Assembly (NCBI RefSeq): GCF_040741455.2
Contig: NZ_CP160328.2
Span: forward strand, 2,049,701 to 2,113,700
DNA from: Snodgrassella alvi
GTDB lineage: Bacteria; Pseudomonadota; Gammaproteobacteria; Burkholderiales; Neisseriaceae
Direction: 5' to 3'
Length of the DNA stretch: 64,000 nt
The notes under the pieces are model-generated. The model had not been told where the DNA came from. It did no database searches and saw nothing but the letters and a program-made list of their open reading frames with translations. This document shows positions 42,147 through 51,895 of the stretch, piece by piece (the stretch's first letter is position 1; each line of letters opens with the position of its first letter). The position numbers were made by a program, and so were the translations under genes.

Positions 42147-42598
42147 GATTGCTTACGCTGTTGGTCGCTGTGTTTCATTTCTACCCAATGCTGTTTACCA
42201 TTGGCAAAACATTCTTTTTTCCAGAATGGTGCTTCGGTTTTAAGATAATCCATGATGAAGTGATTGGCCTGATAAGCATGTTCGCGATGGCCACTGGCGG
42301 TAAGGACAAGTACGATCTGAGCGCCTACGGGCAAGTTGCCGATGCGATGAATCACGCAAACATAAGGTAATGTCCAGCGTTGTGCCGCCTGAGTGATGAT
42401 ATTGCTGATTTCATTCTCTGTAGCTTCGGGCATGTGGGTGAGAAAAAGGTGGCTGAGAGGCTGCTGCGGATTGTCATTACCTCGCACTTTGCCAATGAAG
42501 CTGACAACAGCTCCGCAATCTGGTGCACTGGCTTCTGCCAGTGCCAGTTCGTGGCTGAGATTGAAATCTTCCGTCTGTATCAGAATCCTTGTCTGCAT
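42137..42598 (-). CDS. moaE: Molybdopterin synthase catalytic subunit MoaE
   Basis: 153 residues (E. coli 150). Conserved GAVVSFIGKVRG, a His-Arg segment VIHRIGNLPVGAQIVLV and the active-site lysines K120 and K127 in DYLKTEAPFWKKE. MoaE with two MoaD subunits converts cyclic pyranopterin monophosphate to molybdopterin by adding two dithiolene sulfurs. It starts 1 bp after the moaD stop and overlaps mobA by 10 bp. Cytoplasmic. Confidence 0.95.
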   Translation of the reverse strand: MQTRILIQTEDFNLSHELALAEASAPDCGAVVSFIGKVRGNDNPQQPLSHLFLTHMPEATENEISNIITQAAQRWTLPYVCVIHRIGNLPVGAQIVLVLTASGHREHAYQANHFIMDYLKTEAPFWKKECFANGKQHWVEMKHSDQQRKQSWQ

Positions 42599-42599
42599 A

Positions 42600-42848
42600 T
42601 CAGCCTCCGGTTACTGGTGGCAGCAGTGCGATGCTGTCTCCGTCCTGTAGGCTGGTATTGCCATGCCGGATAACGTTATTGACGGCAATTTTGTAGACAT
42701 TCCCCTCAGCCAGTACCTGTTGCCAAGGTTTGCCGCGCTGACGTAGGTGGGAGAGAAGGGTATTAGTGTCGGTAACGTTTAGAGGAAGCTGTTCCTGTGT
42801 CAGACCAAGCTCTTCGGCAAAGCGTGCCAGATAAATCACGGTAATCAT
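42600..42848 (-). CDS. moaD: Molybdopterin synthase sulfur carrier subunit MoaD
   Basis: 82 residues from ATG 42848 (MITVIYLARFAEELGLTQEQ); a TTG at 42866 is also in frame but upstream of the family start. Ubiquitin-like beta-grasp protein ending in the essential Gly-Gly (DGDSIALLPPVTGG), whose C-terminus becomes a thiocarboxylate after activation by MoeB. First gene of moaD-moaE-mobA-moeA, divergent from moaA, with 185 bp between them for both promoters. No strong ribosome-binding site is visible. moeB is not in the window. Confidence 0.93.
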   Translation of the reverse strand: MITVIYLARFAEELGLTQEQLPLNVTDTNTLLSHLRQRGKPWQQVLAEGNVYKIAVNNVIRHGNTSLQDGDSIALLPPVTGG

Positions 42849-43033
42849 GAAGCAAACATATAGCAATCAATAATGGTTTATTATGCCGTTTTTTTTCCTG
42901 CTGTGGCAGATGGCTGCTGTTGATGCAATTGTATTTATGCAGAAAAATAATATAAAATAGCTGTTTTTTCTCAAGTTTTCTAGAAATTTGCCATTACGGG
43001 AATAATATTCTTTATCAGGCACTTACTTTACTC

Positions 43034-44008
43034 ATGCTGATTGACCGCTTCAACAGACGTATTGATTATCTGCGCATTTCGGTAACGGATAAATGCGATT
43101 TACGCTGTACTTATTGTATTCCGCAAGGATTTACAGAATTTGAAAAGCCAGCAAACTGGTTGTCGTTTGCGGAGATCGAGCGGGTGGCCGGAGCTTTTGC
43201 GCGCATGGGGGTGTCGCGGTTTCGGTTAACCGGCGGTGAGCCGTTGCTGCGAAAAAATTTGCCCGAACTGGTGGCGCGGCTGGCAGCATTGCCAGGGATA
43301 GAGGATTTGTCTTTAACCACCAATGGCACGCAGCTAAAGAAATATGCTTCTGAATTGCGCCAGGCAGGGCTCAATCGGCTGAATGTTAGCCTTGATTCCT
43401 TGCGACGAGAATGTGTGCAGGAGATATCCGGCAAGGATAGTTTTGATAAAGTAATAGACAGTTTGCAGGCGGCACGCGATGCCGGCTTTGAACGGATTAA
43501 AATCAATATGGTGCCGCTGCCCGGCGTTAATACTGCTGATATTGACGATATGGTGGCGTTCTGTATTGAAAACGGCTTTATTTTGCGCCTGATTGAGGTT
43601 ATGCCAATGGGTATGAGCGGACGTAAACTGGAGTATTTCAATCTGCTCGAACTAATTGAAAATCTGCGGCCAAAATATCAATTGCATGAGAGCCAGCGTG
43701 TTTATGGTGGCGGGCCAGCTAAATATTGGGAAAGTGTTGATGGTCGTTTTACGCTAGGGTTAATTACACCACGCTCGCAGCATTTCTGTGCTTCCTGCAA
43801 TCGGGTGCGGATGTCGGTTGATGGTACGTTGTATCTGTGTCTGGGTCAGGATCAAAGTATGGCTCTGAAGCCTTTGCTGGCTGCAAGCTGTAGCGATGAG
43901 CAATTAGAAGCAGCCATCCGGGATGCAGTGGATTTAAAACCGGAAAAGCATGAATTTAATGAGCAGCCGGATAAGATTGTGCGCATTATGGCCAAAACAG
44001 GTGGCTGA
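43034..44008 (+). CDS. moaA: GTP 3',8-cyclase MoaA
   Basis: 324 residues (E. coli 329). Radical-SAM cluster CDLRCTYC (C21, C25, C28) and a second C-terminal [4Fe-4S] cluster FCASCNRVRMSVDGTLYLCL (C252, C255, C269) that binds GTP. RLTGGEPLLRKNL is the SAM-binding GGEP region. The protein ends in the catalytic Gly-Gly (MAKTGG). It converts GTP to 3',8-cyclo-H2GTP, the first step of molybdopterin synthesis; the next enzyme, MoaC, is not in the window. Divergent from moaD. ATG 43034 lacks a strong ribosome-binding site. A bidirectional terminator follows. Confidence 0.97.
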   Translation: MLIDRFNRRIDYLRISVTDKCDLRCTYCIPQGFTEFEKPANWLSFAEIERVAGAFARMGVSRFRLTGGEPLLRKNLPELVARLAALPGIEDLSLTTNGTQLKKYASELRQAGLNRLNVSLDSLRRECVQEISGKDSFDKVIDSLQAARDAGFERIKINMVPLPGVNTADIDDMVAFCIENGFILRLIEVMPMGMSGRKLEYFNLLELIENLRPKYQLHESQRVYGGGPAKYWESVDGRFTLGLITPRSQHFCASCNRVRMSVDGTLYLCLGQDQSMALKPLLAASCSDEQLEAAIRDAVDLKPEKHEFNEQPDKIVRIMAKTGG

Positions 44009-44025
44009 TACTGAAGTTACGCCCT

Positions 44026-44056
44026 AAAAAAGCCCGCTGGTTTAGCGGGCTTTTTT
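44026..44056. terminator. Bidirectional terminator between moaA and lldP
   Basis: AAAAAAGCCCGCT and AGCGGGCTTTTTT form a perfect 13-bp stem with a 5-nt loop, serving the convergent moaA (+) and lldP (-). Confidence 0.93.
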
Positions 44057-44063
44057 GTGTCAA

Positions 44064-45707
44064 TCAAAACAGAGTCAGTGTCCATGGAAGTAGATAGGTT
44101 TGCACCAATGTAAATATACCGGCAATCAGACAGAAAAACAGACTGTGACGCACAGTAAAGCGGAACAAATCAGATTCCTTGCCCGCCAGCCCCACTGCAG
44201 CACAGGCAATGGCAATAGATTGTGGGGATATCATTTTGCCAGTTACCCCACCAACAGAATTGGCTGCCACAGCCAATACAGGATCCATGCCTACCTGCAA
44301 GGCTGTATTAGCCTGTAGTGCACCAAACAGGGCATTTGCAGAAGTGTCGGAGCCGGTTAGGAATACGCCTATCCAGCCGAGAAATGGTGAGAAAAAAGGG
44401 AATGCTTTGCCGGTATCAGCCAGTGCCAGAGCCAGTGTTGAGGATAGGCCTGAGTAGTTAACCACATAGGCAAAGGCCAATACCAGCCCGATAGAAAGCA
44501 CTGGAAAACGCAGGTCGTACAGAGTGCTTTTGAATGTATCAATGGCAAGACGTGGTTTAATTTTCAGGATAAGCACGGAAATGATGGCTGCCAGCAGAAT
44601 GGAGGTACCAACAGCGCCAAGAATATTCAGCTTGAATTCAGCCGCTATCGGAGCGTTTTCAGCAACGATAGGAGCTGTTTTGATAACCAAATTATCCAGC
44701 ATTGGCCAGTGAATCTTAATCTGACTGAATGAATTCAACCATGATTGCAGCGGTTTGATTGTCCATACGGCCACACACACAGTTAGGATAACAAACGGTG
44801 ACCATGCCAGCATAATTTGTTTTTTACTATATTCTGTGGTTTTGCGCTGAGTGCTGGACTGCTGCATGCCGTTAAAGGTGAATATTTGTTTGGGCTGCCA
44901 TTTCTGTAAAAACAGAGTCAGGCACACCATACTAACGAGGGCTGAAGTTACATCAGGTAATTCGGGGCCAATGAAATTGGCGGTAATAAACTGTGTGCCG
45001 GCAAAGGATACGCCAGACACCAGCAGTGCCGGCCAGGTTTGGCGGATACCCCGCATGCCATCCATGATAAATATCAGATAAAACGGTATAACAACAGACA
45101 TCATTGGCAGTTGGCGACCGGCCAGCTGGCCAATATGAAAGGGATCGATACCAGAAACCTGTCCACCGACCAGAATCGGAATACCCAGTGCCCCAAAGGC
45201 TACCGGAGCAGTATCTGCAATCAGGCATAAGCCAGCTGCAAACAAGGGTCTGAAACCCAACCCTACCAGCAGTGCCGCACTAATAGCAACCGGTGCTCCG
45301 AATCCAGCTGCACCTTCTAGAAAGGAGCCGAAGCAAAAACCGATGAGCAGCAGTTGTAGACGCTGATCTTCGGTGATAGAGAGAATCGAAGCGCGGATGA
45401 TGTCAAAATGGCCGGTTTTAACGGTCAGGTTATACAGAAATACGGCTGTAATGATAATCCAAGCTATTGGCCACAGGCCATAGAAAAAACCATATAATGC
45501 GGACGATAATGCAAGTACCGGCGGCATTTTATAGGCTGCTACGGCCACGATAATTGCAAGAACCAAGGTGATGGCTCCGGCAATATGGCCTTTCATGCGC
45601 AAGACAGTAAGTGCCACGAAGAAAAATATTATGGGTAACAGGGCAGCCAGTAGGGTCAGGTAGACACTGTTGCCTAATGCCGAGTAGTTTTGTACCCATG
45701 TTTGCAT
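44064..45707 (-). CDS. lldP: L-lactate permease LldP
   Basis: 547 residues from ATG 45707, which follows GAGGAGAAACCAC; the frame is open to 45722. The whole length matches LldP/GlcA (E. coli 551): [80 protein letters not shown]. About 12 membrane helices. It imports L- or D-lactate or glycolate with protons. Lactate dehydrogenase genes are not adjacent. A lactate-consuming lifestyle would fit the organic-acid theme of the window (GltP, AarC, formate dehydrogenase). Confidence 0.95.
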   Translation of the reverse strand: MQTWVQNYSALGNSVYLTLLAALLPIIFFFVALTVLRMKGHIAGAITLVLAIIVAVAAYKMPPVLALSSALYGFFYGLWPIAWIIITAVFLYNLTVKTGHFDIIRASILSITEDQRLQLLLIGFCFGSFLEGAAGFGAPVAISAALLVGLGFRPLFAAGLCLIADTAPVAFGALGIPILVGGQVSGIDPFHIGQLAGRQLPMMSVVIPFYLIFIMDGMRGIRQTWPALLVSGVSFAGTQFITANFIGPELPDVTSALVSMVCLTLFLQKWQPKQIFTFNGMQQSSTQRKTTEYSKKQIMLAWSPFVILTVCVAVWTIKPLQSWLNSFSQIKIHWPMLDNLVIKTAPIVAENAPIAAEFKLNILGAVGTSILLAAIISVLILKIKPRLAIDTFKSTLYDLRFPVLSIGLVLAFAYVVNYSGLSSTLALALADTGKAFPFFSPFLGWIGVFLTGSDTSANALFGALQANTALQVGMDPVLAVAANSVGGVTGKMISPQSIAIACAAVGLAGKESDLFRFTVRHSLFFCLIAGIFTLVQTYLLPWTLTLF

Positions 45708-46249
45708 GTGGTTTCTCCTCAATGTGTGAGTATGTTGGCTTAAAATTGATTGGTATATGCGGAATATTTGTGATTAGTGTTGATTTTTATGAATCAAATT
45801 AATGGTATTGTGGCCGTAATGCTGCTGTGACTGTTACTTTAAGAAATAAAAATGTTATCGTCAATGTTTGTGGTTTTATTTCAATAAATGTAATGATAAA
45901 CGACTGACTGAATGTGGCTGTTGCGGCTAATAAATGTTTATCTGCATGAGCTAAGTGTGTGATTGAGAAAGCCGGCTAGATAAGCTTGCGGCAGTAGCAC
46001 AAGTATGTACGTCACTGAGAATTGGCTGACACTGTATCTGGTAGTAAACAGATTGACTCCGGTAAATCGTGGCAGATTATATAGACTGTCTGTATACTCA
46101 ATGTAACAAAATAGCGAATGAATTCCATATGGTTGAGGCTAAGCAAAGCTGTGTCTTGCTGAGATTAGTATGTGATAAGTCGCTGCTTGAACAGCGAAAA
46201 AAAATAGGCTTTTAAGGAGAAAAACCAACAGCCGGCAAAATTATTGTGT
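45708..46249. other. Divergent promoter region of lldP and the phosphate transporter
   Basis: About 540 bp, no gene recognised. Near 46079-46098 an imperfect palindrome (TATAGAC / GTCTGTA) occurs. The right end carries the Pho box listed separately. Confidence 0.4.
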
Positions 46250-46283
46250 CTGTCACAAAGTTGTCATGTTGGTCTTTTACAAT
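46250..46283 (+). promoter_or_regulatory. Pho box and -10 element of the PiT phosphate transporter gene
   Basis: CTGTCAC-AAAG-TTGTCAT (46250-46267) matches the E. coli PhoB box (two CTGTCAT-like 7-mers separated by 4 bp) at nearly every position. TACAAT (46278-46283) begins 10 bp downstream, the spacing at which PhoB replaces the -35 element. The transporter's GTG start is at 46319. Confidence 0.75.
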
Positions 46284-46318
46284 AAGTCAGGATAGCACCT
46301 GCTAATAGGGAGAAAACT

Positions 46319-47935
46319 GTGTCTGCTTCGTCTACGACCTCGTCGTCTGGGGCAATTATGTCTGTATCTGGGAAAACGGGTAAAGTAAGTATTGTTTTGT
46401 TTCTGCTGATATTGCTTAGCGGATTAGCTTATGCTGCGGTGTGTATCTATCATGATCTGCAGGGTATTCCCCGGTCTTCATTGCTGGTCTATGCCTTATT
46501 AACAGTTGCTTTGCTGATTGCACTGGCATTTGAGTTTGTGAATGGGTTTCATGATACGGCCAATGCCGTAGCCAGCGTGATTTACACGCGCTCGCTCAGT
46601 CCTAATACTGCTGTAATCTGGTCTGGTGTGTTTAATTTTCTTGGGGTAATGCTATCTACCGGTGCTGTTGCTTATGGTGTGATTTCACTGCTGCCGGTTG
46701 AACTGATTCTACATATGGGCAGTGGCGTCGGATATGCAATGATATTTGCATTATTGTCCGCAGCAATTATCTGGAACCTTAGTACCTGGTGGCTGGGTTT
46801 GCCTGCATCCAGTTCGCATACGTTGATTGGTTCGATTATCGGTGTCGGAGTGGCCAATCAGCTAATGTCTGCTCATCTGGGTACCAGTGGCGTGAGCTGG
46901 AAACAGGTGATCAATGTGGGCGAATCCCTGCTTTTTTCTCCGCTGCTTGGTTTTGTGCTGGCTGGTCTGCTGCTGATTTTATCGAAAAAATTGCTGCGAA
47001 TACCAGCCTTGTACCGTGCACCGGAAAATGACGCTCCGCCACCGTGGCCGATACGCCTATTGCTGATTTTTACCTGTACCACGGTAAGCTTTGCACATGG
47101 TTCGAACGATGGTCAGAAAGGCATGGGACTAATTATGCTGATTTTGATAGGAACCGTCCCAATGGCCTATGCATTGAATCATGCTGTGCCCAGAGAAGAA
47201 TGGGTGAAGTTTTCGGCTAATTCGCTTTCTGCCCAGCAAACTATAGAAGGATTGCTGCCAGCGGGCTTGGTACTGCCGCAAAATGCAGATGCACGTGCTG
47301 AGGTCACTGCTTTGGTAGAAGACAAGCAGGGTACGCCGCAGCAGCTGGCAGCGCTCGCGCAGCTGGTGCATATTGTGGCGCATGATGTCAGTAAAAGCGA
47401 CAGCCTGCGTAATCTGCCGCCGGAGCAGGTAGGCAATATTCGCAATGATATGTATTTGGTGTCAGAATCGCTAACCTTGCTGCAAAAAAATAGCTTGCAT
47501 CGCCAATATAATCTTAATTCGGCACAAATAGCGAGTTTGAAGGCTTATCATACGTCTATAGACCATGCTACCAAGTATATTCCGGTGTGGGTGAAGGTAC
47601 TGGTGGCACTAGCGCTGGGACTAGGTACACTAGTGGGTTGGAAGAGAATTGTGGTAACAGTGGGCGAAAAAATCGGTAAAACTCATTTATCGTATGCACA
47701 GGGTGCTTCTGCCGAGCTGGTGACTGCTTCGCTGATTTTTGCTGCCGACCGTTTTGGCTTACCGGTCAGCACCACACATGTACTGACTTCGGGTATTGCC
47801 GGTACCATGGCTGCCAATAAAAGTGGATTGCAAAAGTCTACCATCCGCAATCTGGTTATGGCGTGGGTATTGACTCTACCTGTTTCCATACTGCTGGCCG
47901 GTGTATTATTTTGGTTTTTCCGTACGATTTTTTAG
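46319..47935 (+). CDS. PiT-family inorganic phosphate transporter
   Basis: 538 residues from GTG 46319, which follows GGGAGAAAACT; an ATG at 46358 is the alternative. The two PiT signature repeats are visible: FVNGFHDTANAVASVIYTRS (about 73-92) and VSFAHGSNDGQKGMGLIML (about 259-277); the C-terminal half repeats the fold with FGLPVSTTHVLTSGIAG. A hydrophilic insert (about 295-410) separates the halves. About 10-12 membrane helices. It imports phosphate, often as metal-phosphate, with protons. A Pho box directly upstream predicts control by PhoB, which in E. coli applies to the high-affinity Pst system and not to PitA. Confidence 0.93.
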   Translation: MSASSTTSSSGAIMSVSGKTGKVSIVLFLLILLSGLAYAAVCIYHDLQGIPRSSLLVYALLTVALLIALAFEFVNGFHDTANAVASVIYTRSLSPNTAVIWSGVFNFLGVMLSTGAVAYGVISLLPVELILHMGSGVGYAMIFALLSAAIIWNLSTWWLGLPASSSHTLIGSIIGVGVANQLMSAHLGTSGVSWKQVINVGESLLFSPLLGFVLAGLLLILSKKLLRIPALYRAPENDAPPPWPIRLLLIFTCTTVSFAHGSNDGQKGMGLIMLILIGTVPMAYALNHAVPREEWVKFSANSLSAQQTIEGLLPAGLVLPQNADARAEVTALVEDKQGTPQQLAALAQLVHIVAHDVSKSDSLRNLPPEQVGNIRNDMYLVSESLTLLQKNSLHRQYNLNSAQIASLKAYHTSIDHATKYIPVWVKVLVALALGLGTLVGWKRIVVTVGEKIGKTHLSYAQGASAELVTASLIFAADRFGLPVSTTHVLTSGIAGTMAANKSGLQKSTIRNLVMAWVLTLPVSILLAGVLFWFFRTIF

Positions 47936-48111
47936 CATATCGGGCAAGTTTGTGTCCTTGCTGGGTGCATACACTGTAATAATTTGCCAAATACTCTTGC
48001 GTGGTGCTGTATTTCACAGTTTAATGTCGGTTTAGAGGTGGCTGTGCTGGTGCACGTCATATAGATACTTGCTTCCCTCATTACTGTGGGCATACAAATT
48101 GGAAATCGTGT

Positions 48112-49248
48112 ATGAAAAAATCACTGGTATTGTCAGCCATCGTCAGTGTGCTGATTGCTGCATGCTCGGATGCCGGTACAGCAAACAAAAATGCGGCCTC
48201 CACTAACGGAGTCATGAATCCCACAGATCAGCTCAATATCTACAACTGGTCGGATTACGTAGACCCTGATACCGTAAAAACTTTTGAAAAAGAAAATAAA
48301 ATCAAAGTTCGTTACGACTATTATGACAGTAACGAAACACTAGAAGCTAAAATCCTGATTGGCCGTTCCGGCTATGATTTGGTGGTGCCGTCTATAGCCA
48401 ATGTCGGCCGCGAAATCAAGGCGGGCGCCTATCAGCCCGTTAACAAAAGCCAGCTGTCTTACTACAATAATATCGACCCTAATCTGCTAAAAATGATGGA
48501 TAAGGTCGATCCAGGTAATAAATACGCAGTACCTTATTTCTGGGGTATGAATACCATTGGCATCAATAAGGTTCTGGTTGATAAAGCACTGGACGGCAAG
48601 CTGCCAGATAATCTGTGGGACTTGGTATTCAATCCTGCCTATACGCATAAACTCAAAAGCTGTGGCATTTCGCTGTTTGACAGCCCTACCGAGCTGTATC
48701 CTCTGGCTCTGCATTATCTGGGTAAAGACCCGAACAGTAGTGCGCCGGAGGATATCCGTGCGGCAACCAATTTGATTAAATCTGTGCGTAATGACATCAA
48801 GCGCTTTAGTTCTTCAGGCTATATAGATGATATGGCGCGCGGAGACCTGTGTGTAGCTACAGGCTATGGCGGCGACCTGAATATAGCCAAAAAACGAGCT
48901 GAGGATGCCAAAAGCGGCGTTCATTTAGAGGTACTGGCACCGAAAGAGGGAGTGGGTATTTGGATTGATTCATTTATGATTCCCAAAGATGCTCAGAATG
49001 TTGCCAATGCGCTTAAATACATCAATTACACTCTGGATCCTAAAGTGGCTGCCAAAAATGGTAATTATGTAACGTTTGCTCCTGCCAGCAAACCGGCACG
49101 GGCTCTGTTGAATAGCGAAATCAGTAGTGATCCAAGTATATTCCCCACACAGGCAGTGCTGGATAAAAGTTTTGTGGTATCACCCAAATCTCAGGATGCA
49201 GTGCGTCTGGCGGTACGCCTGTTTCAGCAGGTAAAAGCAGGTCAATAG
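48112..49248 (+). CDS. PotF/PotD-family polyamine-binding lipoprotein (paralogue 2)
   Basis: 378 residues. Lipobox IAAC with Cys18 (MKKSLVLSAIVSVLIAACSD). The body runs parallel to the protein at 4859-6022: LNIYNWSDYVDPDTVKTFEK, YYDSNETLEAKILIGRSGYD, YAVPYFWGMNTIGINKVLVD, SSSGYIDDMARGDLCVATGY, PASKPARALL. It should bind putrescine or spermidine in the periplasm. Again no permease or ATPase genes are adjacent, so both paralogues probably feed one transporter encoded elsewhere. Own transcript, terminator after the stop. Confidence 0.9.
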   Translation: MKKSLVLSAIVSVLIAACSDAGTANKNAASTNGVMNPTDQLNIYNWSDYVDPDTVKTFEKENKIKVRYDYYDSNETLEAKILIGRSGYDLVVPSIANVGREIKAGAYQPVNKSQLSYYNNIDPNLLKMMDKVDPGNKYAVPYFWGMNTIGINKVLVDKALDGKLPDNLWDLVFNPAYTHKLKSCGISLFDSPTELYPLALHYLGKDPNSSAPEDIRAATNLIKSVRNDIKRFSSSGYIDDMARGDLCVATGYGGDLNIAKKRAEDAKSGVHLEVLAPKEGVGIWIDSFMIPKDAQNVANALKYINYTLDPKVAAKNGNYVTFAPASKPARALLNSEISSDPSIFPTQAVLDKSFVVSPKSQDAVRLAVRLFQQVKAGQ

Positions 49249-49311
49249 CGATTGATTGCTGAAATGCAAATGCTCAATTCTTTCAGGGCCTGCATCTTAC
49301 TTAGTAGTCTA

Positions 49312-49340
49312 AAAAAACGAACCGTTTCGGTTCGTTTTTT
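49312..49340 (+). terminator. Terminator of the second PotF-like gene
   Basis: AAAAAACGAACCG and CGGTTCGTTTTTT with a 3-nt centre, 64 bp after the stop. Confidence 0.9.
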
Positions 49341-49664
49341 ATGTTATTACTTTTACACAGTTTCCATTGATAACAGTTAATCAATACATCCTGTCTGGTC
49401 GTTTTTACACAGAATATCTGCATTGCATTCTTGTTTGTTGGCACAAAATCAGCATATATAGCTGTCAGAACAGGTGTAAACCCTTATAATTAGTGGCTGA
49501 GCTTAAAGCAGATAGGTTTCAGCAGAGATTCTGGCAGTTGCCTGCAGATGGCTTTCAGGTGTCTCCAGCCTTTTATTTCAATAATTGAAACAGGCTACCA
49601 GCAATTTCTATGGGCTTAAAGTAGCCCAGTTGTAGCAAGACAAAGATTTTTAACTGGGATAGGT
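49341..49664. other. Upstream region of surE
   Basis: 324 bp without a gene; holds the surE-pcm promoter. Nothing else recognised. Confidence 0.4.
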
Positions 49665-50417
49665 ATGAGAATTTTAATTTGTAACGATGATGGATATTTA
49701 TCCGCAGGATTAGCTCTACTAGCGAAGGTGGCGGCAGAGTTTGCCGAAGTAAGAGTCGTGGCACCGGAAAGCGACCAAAGTGGTGTAAGTAACTCATTTA
49801 CCCTCAATCGTCCTCTGTCGATAAAAAATGCTGCTAATGGCTTTTTTTATGTCAACGGCACGCCCACTGACTGTATCCACGTTGCGCTGCATACCATGTC
49901 CGATTTCAAACCAGATTTAGTGCTTTCTGGCATCAATCATGGTGCCAATATGGGCGATGATGTCTTGTATTCCGGTACCGTAGCTGCTGCTACCGAAGCA
50001 TTTTTGATGGGTATACCGGCACTGGCCTTTTCGATTAATGACCGCAGTGGCCGCTACTGGGAGACTGCTGAAAAAGCGGTAGCTACTGTTTTAACCAAAA
50101 TATGCGCACATCAGCCAGCCCAACCGTTGTTATGGAATATCAATATTCCGGCTGTTACTCCAGAGAGTGTTCAGGGCTATCGTGTGGCCAGACTCGGTCG
50201 CCGGCATCACGAACAATGTATTGTGCCTTTAGATAGTCCACGCGGCGAAACCATGTATTGGATTGGTGGTGTAGGACCTGCCGATACCAGCTGGCAGGAT
50301 ACGGATTTCAGCGACAATGAAGCCGGTTTCGTGACTATTACACCGCTTACCCTTGACTTAACTGATTATCAGCAAATGGGTGCAGTCAGCACTTTTTTGC
50401 AAGATGTACAGTGGTGA
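49665..50417 (+). CDS. surE: 5'/3'-nucleotidase SurE
   Basis: 250 residues (E. coli 253). Metal site [11 protein letters not shown] (Asp8, Asp9), Ser in [12 protein letters not shown], and Asn in [22 protein letters not shown]-type context complete the SurE active site. It dephosphorylates nucleoside 5'- and 3'-monophosphates and short polyphosphates in the cytoplasm, mainly in stationary phase. It overlaps pcm by 7 bp, the standard surE-pcm pair. GGGATAGGT precedes the ATG. nlpD and rpoS, which often follow, do not; nlpD is at the left end of the window. Confidence 0.96.
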   Translation: MRILICNDDGYLSAGLALLAKVAAEFAEVRVVAPESDQSGVSNSFTLNRPLSIKNAANGFFYVNGTPTDCIHVALHTMSDFKPDLVLSGINHGANMGDDVLYSGTVAAATEAFLMGIPALAFSINDRSGRYWETAEKAVATVLTKICAHQPAQPLLWNINIPAVTPESVQGYRVARLGRRHHEQCIVPLDSPRGETMYWIGGVGPADTSWQDTDFSDNEAGFVTITPLTLDLTDYQQMGAVSTFLQDVQW

Positions 50418-51088
50418 CAGAAGTGGGACAAGGCGTGAGCTGGACAGGCTATGAATTCCGGCGGGCACGGATGGTAGAAAGACTGCGCCAAATGGGGATT
50501 ACCCGCACGGAAGTGTTATCCGCTATGTCTGCTGTGCCGCGTCACGTTTTTGTTGAAGAAGCGCTGCGTTCGCATGCGTATGATGATATGTCGCTGCCGT
50601 TAGGGTTGGGACAGACCATTTCCCAGCCGTATACCGTGGCAGTGATGACGCAGTTGTTGTTTGCCAGACGCGCTATCAACCCGAGTCTGCGTATTCTGGA
50701 AATCGGGACCGGCTGCGGATATCAGACGGCTATTCTACAAGCACTGGGTTTACGCGAAATTTATTCTATTGAGCGGCTGCGTCCGCTACATGAGCGCGCC
50801 AAACAAAACCTGCGTGCAGTTCGTTTACTTGCCCATGCACGGCTGGTATGTGGCGATGGCTATCTGGGCTTACCTCAGGAAGCACCTTTTGATTGCATTA
50901 TTCTCACCGCTGCACCGAAAGAAGTCCCCTTGCCGCTGTTGCAGCAACTTTCTATTGGCGGGCGCATGGTGTTGCCACTGGATGAGGGAGGCGTGCAGTT
51001 TTTGTGGGTAATTGATAAAACAGCCGAAGGCTATCAGGAAACCTGTGTCCAACAGACTTTATTTGTGCCATTGGTGAATGATAAATAA
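50411..51088 (+). CDS. pcm: Protein-L-isoaspartate O-methyltransferase
   Basis: 225 residues from GTG 50411, overlapping the surE stop; a shorter reading from ATG 50471 would match E. coli Pcm (208) more closely. Family motifs: [31 protein letters not shown], and the SAM-binding [15 protein letters not shown] followed by the post-II motif [14 protein letters not shown] and GGRMVLPL. It methylates isoaspartyl residues in aged proteins to begin their repair. Co-transcribed with surE. The 800 bp after it contain only the remains of a gene on the other strand. Confidence 0.95.
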   Translation: MVTEVGQGVSWTGYEFRRARMVERLRQMGITRTEVLSAMSAVPRHVFVEEALRSHAYDDMSLPLGLGQTISQPYTVAVMTQLLFARRAINPSLRILEIGTGCGYQTAILQALGLREIYSIERLRPLHERAKQNLRAVRLLAHARLVCGDGYLGLPQEAPFDCIILTAAPKEVPLPLLQQLSIGGRMVLPLDEGGVQFLWVIDKTAEGYQETCVQQTLFVPLVNDK

Positions 51089-51515
51089 ATCTACCCTTGG
51101 AAAAATTAAGCTTGATGTTAACAACTCTTCCGTGAGCCAAAGGCTGCTTACTGATATCAGGATTACATTCTTCGCAGATAGCAAAATGCCATCTTTGTAA
51201 ATTAACAGAAAATCAGCAAAACTACTGCCATCAAGATCAGGATTTGCGGTGCTATCTCCATTTGGTGTTCAGCTTCTTGGCAAATAATGTCCTCATATCC
51301 ATAGGCATAGCAGCCGAAAACAATCATATTTCTTATGCAGGCTGTATTGTCTAACCACGATGGAATGGCCGCAAATATCTATTGTATCAACTGTGCCATC
51401 AGTAAACGAAGCGCCTAAATAATTTTTCTTACTTCGTAGCTGATATACAGCTTAGGCTTAAAACACTTGTAATAATAGCTTTTGCTAACTTTAACGCACT
51501 GAAATTTCTGGTCAT
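51089..51515 (-). pseudogene. Frameshifted remnant of a secreted protein gene
   Basis: On the minus strand an ATG at 51515 opens a signal-peptide-like sequence (MTRNFSALKLAKAIITSVLS) that stops after 28 codons. Skipping one or two bases lets protein-like sequence continue through several frames: NYLGASFTDGTVDTIDICGH, then MIVFGCYAYGYEDIICQEAE, then NGDSTANPDLDGSSFADF, then WHFAICEECNPDISKQPLAH and [20 protein letters not shown], reaching the pcm stop. No family recognised. The call depends on hand translation, and the frame changes are inferred from the lack of a single open frame. Confidence 0.4.
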
Positions 51516-51895
51516 ATCTTCATTACTGGTTAGATTACAATGCTGATGCAAACATTCACACTGTTGCTGCGCTCATCTTTCAGATACAACTAATAAATGG
51601 AAGGTACTACAGCCTGACCGCAGCAAAAACAATAGCACTAAAATAGACTTTTTATATTTCCTAAACAACTTTAATTATTACCCTATTAATAAAATCCTGT
51701 ATAAAACAGAATTACTGGAAAAGCGATATGAACAAAATTTGCTCTGAAAATTGGTTTGTCAGTTAGGGCAGAGTTTGTATCAACTTTACCAGTGCCGGTG
51801 GGAGAAGTAAGATAATCAAAGCAGATGAATTATCCGCTATAAGCAATATAATGAATCTGGAATCAACCGATTCAATAAGATAGGGATAGATAAAG
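51516..51895. other. Gene-free stretch upstream of the alcohol dehydrogenase
   Basis: 380 bp, AT-rich, with no reading frame supported by a ribosome-binding site. It holds the promoter of the alcohol dehydrogenase gene. Confidence 0.4.

Noticed and set aside
43111-43641. 176-codon minus-strand reading frame inside moaA
   Set aside because: Antisense to the conserved radical-SAM gene; no support of its own.
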